Shown here: positions 60,601 through 64,000 of the stretch, one piece after another
Numbering within the stretch: the stretch's first letter is position 1
How the letters are laid out: each line of letters opens with the position of its first letter
Source: Rhyacophila brunnea
Lineage: Eukaryota; Arthropoda; Insecta; Trichoptera; Rhyacophilidae
Direction: 5' to 3'
DNA: 64,000 nt
Assembly (NCBI GenBank): GCA_022495005.1
Contig: JAGYXB010001944.1
Span: 241,147 to 305,146, forward strand
Made by a program: the position numbers and the translations under genes
The notes under the pieces: model-generated
What the model was told of the DNA's origin: nothing
What the model saw: only the letters and a program-made list of their open reading frames with translations
Databases searched by the model: none

Positions 60601-62221
60601 ATTGATAAACACAAAAATACGTATCTTCTTTTCGTATACTTTGGCATGCGATAGAACGGGACGGAAATAGTAATTCCGCTCGTAACAAGGTTTTACTGTA
60701 TATACAACAAAAAACATAATACACATATGCACTTAAAATCATTAAAATATGCACTAAAACCGAAGAAATATGCAGTTAAAAATTGTCATTTTTTATAGAA
60801 AAAATACCCATTTCACCCAATATTATTTTATAACAAATTAATAATCGTAATCAATATGATACAATAACAAAAAAACACAAATAATCAATACAAAGTACAA
60901 ATAATTGAATAAGAAATGCAAAGTATACTAAACACAACTTTAAAAAACAAAAACTAGTATTCCTAATTATTACTATTTGCTGGTTTTTTTTTGTCCGAAA
61001 AAAGGTTACAATATTTTTTTCAATGTTGTACTCTGGCATAAAATTTTTCTATCAGTATTTTAGAAAACAACCTCAACGTCCACAGAGGTGATCGGGCAAA
61101 ATTTAAATAAAGGTGCCTGAATTAACTTCACCTTTTCCGATAAATCTACAGCTCGGGGATGCCATTAAAATATGCAAGTGCATCTAAACTATCTACCCAA
61201 CTAATTTAGTTATATTTCGATAAAATAATTAAAAAAAAACTAAAATTATAAATGCAAAAGTCCTAAAATATGCATTTATTTATGAAATATGCACTATTGT
61301 CTCAAATATGCTCTAATTAGTCTCAAATATGCATTTATATGCATAACATTTTATTTTTGGATTCTGCGTCTTTTAAAATGGATTTCTGTGCAACTCTCAT
61401 AGCTCTGCATACACCCTAACAAAACATGCACTAGCATATAAATCCAGTCCCTAATTATTAATCAGTCACGGAATGATCCGAAATCCACAGCTATTTGCAT
61501 AACAGTCAAACATACGATATAATATGGTTTTTCTTTTTAATTTCTTTTAATCCTATGGGTTTCAAGATATCGCGATTTTTTTATTATTTTCATGTAAATA
61601 ATCGTTGAAAACCGATTGCATACAGTTTATAAGTCATGTTTTTATAATTTTACTATTGAAATCAGACATTTGCATAATTTGCTTAACAATCATCGTCGTG
61701 TGTCACTTCCGAAAATGAGAGGGGCTTTGTGATTTTATACCATTTCTATAGCCAATGGCAAATAGCTCTAGAATATTGCAATCGAAAAAATAAAATTGCT
61801 ATATCAATAATTATTAAATATTATTACGACTTATAACTGAGAACTGAGATGAGATGAGAACTGATAATTCTCGATTTAATTTCTTTGTTATTCCGATGCA
61901 AGTTTTTAATATTTTAATCTTCGCGATAAACAAAAATTTGAAAAAAAAAAGACTTCATTTCACAGAAATATATCTAGTTTGTATTCATAATACTTTGTTA
62001 TGAAAAATAGTGTCTCGGAACCCTGCGATTTTTTGTGTATCACTCGTGGAATTGTCAATAGTTATGGATGAAAAATTTAAAACACAATCCTATACTTGTT
62101 TCATAGTCGACTGCAATCTAATTAATTCTGTTCAATTGATTTATAGGGAAAACGAGCCTCCCAAAAAGAAGAAAAAGAAGAATGTTGCTGAACAAGAAGA
62201 AGAAACACCTACGTATGAAAG
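30614..62221 (+). CDS. UBTF: UBF/UBTF-like multi-HMG-box nucleolar transcription factor, 5' nine exons
   Basis: UBF binds rDNA and drives RNA polymerase I transcription in the nucleolus. Exons: 30614-30671, 30754-30872, 34496-34645, 40444-40545, 44408-44528, 46485-46713, 48153-48323, 57889-58076, 62147-62221, about 404 codons, continuing right of the window. The N-terminus (DELSWPTDDIKRLLNRMAQH, FHTTVEHLPWEQ, YYTWKGVVKNIRKFRLLQEV) matches the UBF dimerisation region. HMG box 1 is split over exons 4-5 (HPDRPRRPPNTFVIFSRKRG), box 2 is in exon 6 (PEKITPFNVYFEDQVKKNP), box 3 in exons 7-8. Then a Lys-rich PPKKKKKKN linker. The start is the first of two adjacent ATGs, after an acceptor at 30610, so a 5' UTR exon is likely. 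All junctions keep phase except exon 5, which is one base short. Introns up to 9.6 kb are packed with TEs. Confidence 0.82.
30754..30872 (+). CDS. UBTF: UBF-like exon 2
   Basis: Acceptor TTCATAG|ATGAATT, donor CAG|GTAATT. 40 codons of the UBF N-terminal region including LPWEQ. Confidence 0.85.
31158..32077. mobile_element. Non-autonomous hAT element with 8-bp duplication
   Basis: ATATAGGT stands directly on both sides (31150-31157 and 32078-32085). Ends are CAGTAGCGAAGGGTGGAGG and, inverted, CAGTGGCGAAGGGTGGATG, with a second inverted block around ACAGATGGTG. It contains a complete piggyBac-type miniature element. Confidence 0.88.
31449..31826. mobile_element. piggyBac-type miniature element, copy 2, nested in hAT
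   Basis: TTAA at 31445-31448 and 31827-31830. Ends GGTGATACATCAGTGAAACG and ACTGAGGTACAGCC. About 80% similar by eye to the copy at 6420-6742. Confidence 0.82.
32171..32395. repeat. Large palindrome, family R5 copy 2, with box-B-like arms
   Basis: Arms over 100 bases start TTGAACATACATAACTTGAA and mirror at the other end. Near the centre both arms carry GGGTTTGAACCCGTATA or its complement, a GGTTCAAACCC box-B-like word, around a 12-base loop. It shares the AAATCTTGTGAATTATT tail with the other R5 copies. Confidence 0.7.
32560..33578. other. UBF-like intron 2 stretch, no feature recognised
   Basis: AT-rich with a short CpG-bearing block (32550-32640, CCGTGACGTACG, CGCGCGACACACG). ORFs up to 104 codons show no family motif. 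No exon signal fits the UBF frame. Confidence 0.35.
33579..34096. mobile_element. TIR miniature element enclosing another
   Basis: Ends TCGGTGTTTTGTAAAAAGGG and the exact complement, about 28 bases. 518 bp, non-coding. A second element sits at 33879-34024. Confidence 0.75.
33879..34024. mobile_element. Nested TA-flanked miniature element
   Basis: Ends GAGTCTGTATTCTATAAACT and, inverted, GAGTCTGTCTTCTATAAGCT, both followed by GGCG, between TA pairs. 146 bp. Confidence 0.75.
34148..34308. mobile_element. Miniature inverted-repeat element just 5' of UBF-like exon 3
   Basis: GTGCGAAAACATATTTTTGG and the near complement CCAAGAAGATGTTTTCGCAC, each next to CTACG. Internal GCTCCGCCCATTT and GCTCCTCCCATTT repeat. 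It ends under 200 bases from the exon. Confidence 0.65.
34496..34645 (+). CDS. UBTF: UBF-like exon 3
   Basis: Acceptor TATGTTTAG|ATATGC, donor CCAAG|GTAGAT. 50 codons: ICFDNYSIDECYYTWKGVVK to HPYTKYKRSK, phase 0. Confidence 0.88.
34672..34850. repeat. Decayed interspersed repeat after exon 3
   Basis: GAGGTCGTCCATATAATACA and an inverted CGTATGGAAGACCCC flank a stretch with GTGTGACATGGGATAGGGG and TGTGACATCAC. It resembles a widespread arthropod repeat from memory; unverified. Confidence 0.35.
34998..35125 (+). repeat. Dispersed short repeat R6, copy 1
   Basis: About 128 bp from TATTGACTGCTGACTAGATA through GCATGCTAATTATATC to GCGTCCAATGTATTAAA. Other copies at 39222, 50811 (inverted) and 57530 (truncated). 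Confidence 0.65.
35419..38663 (+). mobile_element. 3.2-kb hAT transposon (ZBED/BED-finger type), decayed
   Basis: CTTTAGTA duplicates on both sides (35411-35418, 38664-38671). Ends are CACGGGTTTTCTGCGGGGTC and, inverted, CACAAGTTCCCAACC, with GGTCGCC near both. It contains the broken transposase below, in the same orientation as the UBF-like host gene. Confidence 0.8.
36046..38470 (+). pseudogene. hAT transposase (BED-finger, FAM200/ZBED5-like) pseudogene
   Basis: Pieces in order: a BED finger with CNGIEKPECVLCKVVLIHE and HLKTKHSEH (36046-36441); an RNase-H-like start with FSFQVDESTDVSSCSQ (36463-36765); VCTDGAPSMLGSKSGFQ with the second acidic residue (about 37455-37505); YALASKTLPTPLQEVLDSLI and YTPVRWLSKRNVVNRVFELK (37558-37863); and the hAT C-terminal dimerisation motif FVSYLCESGFSTLLCLKTKD (38021-38470). 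Several frameshifts and stops, and a foreign stretch of about 640 bases (36770-37410) between direct imperfect copies of ACTGGAGGA..GGGAAAAC. Not functional. Confidence 0.85.
38953..39196 (+). mobile_element. tRNA-derived SINE, copy 2, with 13-bp target duplication
   Basis: AATTAAAAGGTTA stands on both sides (38940-38952, 39197-39209). Box A TGGCCGCGCGGCATAAGCG and box B GGTTCGAATCC (39007-39017) form a Pol III promoter. The body includes GTCAGGGTATGGACCTAATA and the tail TCCTATTAGGATCGGACATG. The duplication shows retroposition. Confidence 0.85.
39222..39348 (+). repeat. Dispersed short repeat R6, copy 2
   Basis: ACATTGACTGCTGACTAGAT to GCATCCAATGTATTAAA, beginning only 13 bases after the SINE target duplication. 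Confidence 0.65.
39660..40293 (-). mobile_element. hAT element with transposase 3' fragment
   Basis: Ends CAGGGGTTCACAAACTTTTT and, inverted, TAGGGGTTCACAAAGTG. Flanks TTTTCAGC and TTTCAAGC are a worn 8-bp duplication. On the minus strand 39874-40101 encodes KHAHQMASLFGSTYIFEKTF and SKLTDNHIASVF, the hAT C-terminal dimerisation region. Confidence 0.75.
40444..40545 (+). CDS. UBTF: UBF-like exon 4 (start of HMG box 1)
   Basis: Acceptor TTCTTATTTAG|AACC, donor GGTTTG|GTAAAC. 34 codons: NHHPDRPRRPPNTFVIFSRK, then FPTMGL. It gives the conserved HPD..PKKP and aromatic start of an HMG box and bridges exons 3 and 5 in phase 0. Confidence 0.82.
41012..41766. mobile_element. SPIN-like hAT deletion derivative with 8-bp duplication
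   Basis: CTATAAAG is exact on both sides (41004-41011, 41767-41774). Ends CAGGGTTGGCGAACCTATGG and, inverted, CAGAGCTGGCGAACCTTTTT. Inside, MASGNLKKYKLVD (about 41306) is a hAT transposase N-terminus that ends at once; its core is missing. Confidence 0.85.
42150..42640 (+). pseudogene. Degenerate transposase-like remnant
   Basis: Broken plus-strand frames give SGQSKELILNLYEYWHAENK, LMISKKVLEERFTISI, FNGGVSSLRGIIKSLGSRRK and LLMEKNGYC. The order (N-terminal helix, HTH-like 'SLR.I.KSLG', then LME) recalls insect transposases with paired HTH domains. The 148-codon minus-strand ORF over the same bases is its shadow. The family is uncertain. Confidence 0.4.
42850..44037 (-). mobile_element. mariner transposon, copy 1, 3' truncated
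   Basis: The right end CGAGGGGAGTTTTATAAGTT, next to TA, matches the end of the copy at 48551. The other end is missing: homology stops near 42850 inside the last transposase codons. The minus strand carries the gene. Confidence 0.8.
42860..43851 (-). pseudogene. mariner transposase pseudogene
   Basis: Starts ATG at 43851 (MSNFELRAVIK-like). Then SYRVECSKQFLKLSGVNQEE, KGDETWVNHYTPESKQESMQ, DSQGILLIDYKPKGADLKGH, VLLLHDNAHINKAQIA and CSADLTPSD. The GDE, HDN and PSD acidic residues of mariner D,D34D enzymes are visible, but this copy has one extra residue between the last two. Frameshifts near 43270 and 43490 and the lost end make it inactive. Confidence 0.85.
44318..44395 (+). repeat. Fragment of the hAT family seen at 31158-32077
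   Basis: AGATGGTGCTGGTTAATTTT and CCTTGCCTGAACCAAATCAT match the inner block at 31265-31325. It ends immediately before the pyrimidine tract of UBF-like exon 5. Confidence 0.55.
44408..44528 (+). pseudogene. UBTF: UBF-like exon 5 (rest of HMG box 1), one base short
   Basis: Acceptor TTTATTTTAG|AAAGAC, donor TTTCT|GTAAGT. It reads KDVTKLLSAEYHNLSPKKMA then KYVK, after which TGA follows at 44489-44491. One frame over, the sequence continues KLSKQEYERKLEIF, the expected end of the box, and meets exon 6 in phase. Its length of 121 instead of 122 puts the loss in the A-run at 44477-44481. It may be an assembly homopolymer error or a genuine mutation. Confidence 0.75.
44684..44864 (+). mobile_element. 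tRNA-derived SINE, copy 3, 5' truncated
   Basis: Begins inside the box-B region (GTTAGAATCCTGGATCTGGC) and continues through the family body and the TTAGGATTGGACATGG tail. The tRNA head is missing. Confidence 0.7.
44961..45072 (+). mobile_element. Tigger terminal fragment
   Basis: CAGGCGGACCTCGACTTTCG and the GCGAAATAGCGAA-type subterminal block match, inverted, the right end of the Tigger copy at 59085-60443. It stops where the next element begins. Confidence 0.65.
45100..45402. mobile_element. piggyBac-type miniature element, copy 3, truncated
   Basis: Inverted relative to copies 1 and 2. Its end CACTTATGTATGCTC abuts TTAA (45403-45406). The other end is cut off beside the Tigger fragment. 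Confidence 0.65.
45407..46484. other. UBF-like intron 5 remainder, no feature recognised
   Basis: No exon-like frame and no clear element ends. 46200-46400 has a mixed-composition block (GGCTGAAAATTCCGC to GGGGGTGACACC) of unknown origin. Confidence 0.35.
46485..46713 (+). CDS. UBTF: UBF-like exon 6 (HMG box 2)
   Basis: Acceptor CTATTTTAG|AAGAGA, donor AAG|GTAGTA. It encodes a Lys-rich linker and PEKITPFNVYFEDQVKKNPA, MLPVIQNQWELLSDSTKLTW and EERAEKKIAK, an HMG box with the central W and the WEER helix. Confidence 0.88.
47530..47806. mobile_element. Foldback element with arms over 100 bases
   Basis: Arm words AACAAAAACGGCAATCTCCA, GTTGGCGAGTCATTAAAAAT and CTTTCTTATAGGTATAATTT recur in reverse order and complement, around a short AT loop. 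Non-coding. Confidence 0.75.
48153..48323 (+). CDS. UBTF: UBF-like exon 7 (start of HMG box 3)
   Basis: Acceptor TGTTTTGCAG|CAAGCT, donor AAG|GTAATA. 57 codons, with KKPITKKEQQIIHKTLGMPD then KPPTSVYNMFTKMVLLSGKL. Confidence 0.85.
50475..50643. repeat. Long near-perfect palindrome
   Basis: Arms of about 75 bases: TTTTTGTAGTACTTATTCCA, then AATTAGGACCGGTTTCG and CATTTTCAACTGAA, meet over a short centre and return complemented. It would extrude as a hairpin. It adjoins a truncated R4 copy. Confidence 0.8.
50647..50783 (-). repeat. R4 miniature element, copy 2, truncated
   Basis: TCGAAAACTACCCAATCAAG and AAGTTTGTAGGTGTG match R4. The other terminus is missing at the palindrome boundary. Confidence 0.6.
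50811..50925 (-). repeat. Dispersed short repeat R6, copy 3
   Basis: Inverted copy: TTTAATACATTGTACGCTAA, GATTAGGTGGCCATTCGAC, then AAAAAGTAATTATCTGATAT. Confidence 0.6.
55165..56213. mobile_element. 1-kb TIR element flanked by AATT
   Basis: GAGCCCATATCCGGAAAACG and its exact complement, continuing AGCGTTATC, end the element. AATT sits on both sides (55161-55164, 56214-56217), though because AATT is its own complement it could belong to the repeats. It encloses R4 copy 3. The 103-codon ORF (55501-55812) shows no known motif. Confidence 0.7.
55379..55541. mobile_element. R4 miniature element, copy 3, nested
   Basis: Ends CAGTAAAAACCAACTTATCT and the near complement AGATAAGTTTGCGGCACTG between TA pairs; the body has GATTGGGTAGTTTTCGACTG. 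Confidence 0.7.
57298..57770. repeat. Inverted pair enclosing an R6 fragment
   Basis: ACAGTTGTACATCTCTGTGC with CTTAGAGCTAAAAGTGCGGA pairs with CCAGACTTTCAGCTCTAAGG and TACAGCTGTAATTG. R6 copy 4 (57530-57618, truncated) lies between. It ends about 120 bases before UBF-like exon 8. Confidence 0.55.
57889..58076 (+). CDS. UBTF: UBF-like exon 8 (end of HMG box 3)
   Basis: Acceptor GTTGATAG|ATAAGC, donor AAAAGG|GTCAGT, phase 2. It encodes ISLQDVGHKWKNTTSEEKDE, then KEYKEKYATFLANLDPDVRE and a Lys-rich end. The intron before it is 9.6 kb. Confidence 0.85.
58142..58482. mobile_element. TA-flanked miniature element after UBF-like exon 8
   Basis: ATTTTCTACAAACACGTATC and its exact complement lie between TA pairs. 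341 bp, starting 65 bases past the exon donor. An internal CTCGTATCTTGAGTTACGTG repeats the arm. Confidence 0.8.
58690..58795. repeat. Hairpin-forming repeat
   Basis: TTCTATAAACGTCGTAT and ATACGACGTTTATAGAA enclose a second palindrome, CAGGACGTCAATGGACGTCCTG. Function unknown. Confidence 0.6.
59429..59800 (-). pseudogene. Tigger transposase fragment (DDE_1 core)
   Basis: SQIFNVDDTGLFWKKMPSRT, FLSKEESVAPGHKPSKNRLT, LLLGNLAGNLKLMPMLIYQP and ENPRALKG are the diagnostic Tigger DDE segment, with the first catalytic Asp in NVDDTG. N-terminal CENP-B-type HTH and the remaining acidic residues are missing. Confidence 0.88.
60121..60241. mobile_element. Harbinger-like miniature element nested in Tigger
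   Basis: GAGCCGAGCCACACCGGGCG and its complement, with TAA on both sides (60118-60120, 60242-60244). A 3-bp TWA duplication fits PIF/Harbinger. 121 bp, CpG-rich, with an internal CTGGTCTCGAGACCAG palindrome. Confidence 0.75.
60444..62146. other. UBF-like intron 8 stretch with scattered ATATGCA words
   Basis: From about 60720 to 61460 the words AAATATGCACTA and AAATATGCATTTAT recur at least eight times, as in subterminal repeats of a decayed transposon. GTAACAAGGTTTTACTGTA at about 60685 is a lone pogo-type end. No exon signal. Confidence 0.4.
62147..62221 (+). CDS. UBTF: UBF-like exon 9 (basic/acidic linker)
   Basis: Acceptor GATTTATAG|GGAAAA, donor GAAAG|GTAATA. ENEPPKKKKKKNVAEQEEET, then PTYE and a split codon. 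The phase fits exon 8; low complexity makes it less certain than the HMG exons. Confidence 0.7.
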
Positions 62222-62639
62222 GTAATAATTTTTACCATGGTTCCACCAATGACTGCATGATATTAGCCCTATCTTCTTTTGCTGTGCTATAGTCTGCGTG
62301 GCCCTTGGTCACCTCACGTAGACTCAAGTATTTTTGTATGCCATCAAGTCACCGAAGATTATGGACTTCCTTTTTCTTCTGATCCACTAAATATCAGGTG
62401 TTTCATTGATACATGGCTAGGGTTTTGATAGATCTGATGATGTCAGGCCCTTCAAAGAGCTTATAGAATTACGAGTGACATCCCAAACAGTGCCGAAGAT
62501 CCTTTGCAAGATTCCACGCTTGAGTACCTCCTGAATCATAACACCAATACTGGTTCCATGTTTTACTTTTTGCATATTCTAGTGCTGGATTTGTGGGATG
62601 ATACTTACATCAGCTGGCACTACAGATCATTCAGGTCCA
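62222..62639. other. UBF-like intron 9, no feature recognised
   Basis: Composition is closer to coding than the flanks and may be the far 3' part of the LINE to its right, but no frame is readable. Confidence 0.3.
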
Positions 62640-63460
62640 TGGCCGACTGCATAACCATCATCACGGAATCTCCATCCCGAGCTGTCTCTCTCTCCAGTCG
62701 GTCACACTCAGTTTCTCTGTGTCCATCTTGGCGTTGTTAACTTATCTCCTCTGGGGGCCGAGTGTCTACAGGTCTCCCTTCATAATTTATGGAGAGCTCT
62801 AGATCCATCGCATTGAACAACGTGACCGGTCCATCTGAGTCTTCGTGCCCACAAGACATTGACTATTATAATATGAGGCTTAAATTATTCGCAGAGCTCA
62901 GCATTCGTACGGATTCGCCACCTTTGGTTTTCTTTAACCTGTAGTATTTAACTGTAGTATGTATTCTTCAGAGAATTTTGGTATCGAATACTTGGATAGC
63001 GTTCTCTTGTTTCTCTGTTGGACTCCAGGTTTCACACCCATACAGAGCGATTATTTTCACGATCACAATGTATTCCTGGAATTTTGTCTTTTGTAGACAA
63101 TAGCTTGGACCTGGATAGACTCTTCGGTGTGAAGAACGCTGCGTTTCCACTCTTCAATCTGCTGGCGAGTTTTAGGTTCACGTTGTTCTTTTGGGAGATG
63201 TTGGTTCCTAAGTACTTAAAAACAGCGGTGCTTTCGAATGTCAAGAAATCCTCCAAAATGTTTCCTGGGTGTCCATTCTTCTTCGACACTCTTAAGTGCT
63301 TGCCTTTCTCAATGTTAACCTTCAGATTGATTCGTTTCGCCGCATCCTCCAGAGGAGTGATAATATCTCGTATATGTTTTTCTTTTTCCTGAGCACCACC
63401 AGATCATCCGCATAGCCTAATATTTTGTGGGATCCGTTTAGGACGGCTCCGCCTTAAACT
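62640..63460 (-). pseudogene. Decayed LINE reverse transcriptase, C-terminal half
   Basis: Minus strand, from high to low coordinates: HKILGYADDLVVLRKKK with the catalytic YADD, then in another frame INLKVNIEKGKHLRVSKKNG, STAVFKYLGTNISQKNN, SRSKLLSTKDKIPG, IIALYGCETWSPTEKQENAI and RLRWTGHVV. These are the palm-to-C-terminal landmarks of endonuclease-type non-LTR retrotransposons. At least two frameshifts and stops. Confidence 0.82.
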
Positions 63461-63734
63461 TTGCGTTTCTTAAGGCCGGTTCGGATTAGTCAAGTAATTT
63501 AGTAACTATACGTGTACGAACAGACAAATTTAGTCGAGTAATTTAGTAAAATCATTTAGTCGAGTCAATCCATTTTGTTCTAATTTTTCGGTCGAGTAGT
63601 GACCCCCACCACCTCTCACTAAATACTATACAAGCCACGAGACAAGTCTGAACATGTTAGTCAAGTTCATTAGTTGTCGTAGAATTTTTCCTCCAATTCT
63701 TCTAATATAGCCATTATAAATGAAAATTTATTTT

Positions 63735-63873
63735 TTGAACATACATAATTTGAAAACACTTCGAATCAGCTTCATCACGCATCCTGCTAGGTGTCGCATT
63801 TTTATATAAAAAAAGATTTTTTTCTATTGGTTATATATTTCTCAGAAGTGTTTTTTAGATTATGTATGTTCAA
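63735..63873. repeat. Inverted-repeat element, family R5 copy 3
   Basis: TTGAACATACATAATTTGAA and the returning TTATGTATGTTCAA, followed by the family tail CTTAAATCTTGTGAATTATT. Confidence 0.65.
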
Positions 63874-64000
63874 TCAAAAGAATATTACATTCTTAAATCT
63901 TGTGAATTATTCAGAATAAAAAAAATAGTTAATTATTTATTTTTGCTTTGTTACGTTGTGCTCTGTTCATTTTGACCCGTCACTCACCACTAGGGAATCC

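Noticed and set aside
1..64000. CRISPR array, operon-like defence system or bacterial contaminant
   Set aside because: Spliceosomal introns, insect-type TEs and AT-rich spacing throughout; no regularly spaced direct repeats or compact gene cluster.

Overview
This is a eukaryotic, very probably insect, nuclear window: AT-rich, intron-bearing and loaded with transposable elements (TEs). Three recognisable genes carry it. Pentameric CCTAA runs (the insect telomere unit) and many mariner, pogo/Tigger, hAT and piggyBac-type elements fit an insect; a hemipteran is my guess, at low confidence. No bacterial gene organisation, CRISPR array, rRNA or intact tRNA was seen.

Layout. (1) 1-4323, minus strand: the first three coding exons of the NELF-D/TH1 subunit of negative elongation factor; the rest lies beyond the left edge. 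(2) 4324-7020: intergenic DNA with a hAT-type, a piggyBac-type and a palindromic miniature element. (3) 7193-18173, minus strand: a complete 11-exon gene of about 709 codons for a PEP-like (protein on ecdysone puffs) C2H2 zinc-finger nuclear protein. All splice junctions keep frame; one intron uses a GC donor. Its introns hold several miniature elements and one 1.9-kb element with an ORF of its own. (4) 18174-30610: a gene desert of TEs, including a nested cluster (26060-30540) in which one repeat family was the landing site of three different transposon types, each junction readable against an uninterrupted copy. (5) 30614-62221, plus strand: nine exons of a UBF/UBTF-like multi-HMG-box nucleolar transcription factor that runs off the right edge. 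Its introns reach about 9.6 kb and are filled by hAT, mariner, Tigger, SINE, LINE and foldback elements. One HMG-box exon (44408-44528) is one base short and, as given, breaks the frame.

The three genes are not an operon-like system. All three products act in nuclear transcription (Pol II pausing, hnRNP/puff-associated RNA binding, Pol I transcription), but their adjacency may be chance. No clearly new defence or metabolic system was found. The strongest unusual signals are the nested TE stratigraphy, the 4.8-kb TTAA-flanked element lacking ORFs that splits a mariner copy, the GC-AG intron, the UBF frameshift, and an unclassified TIR element with a tandemly duplicated, frame-broken ORF.
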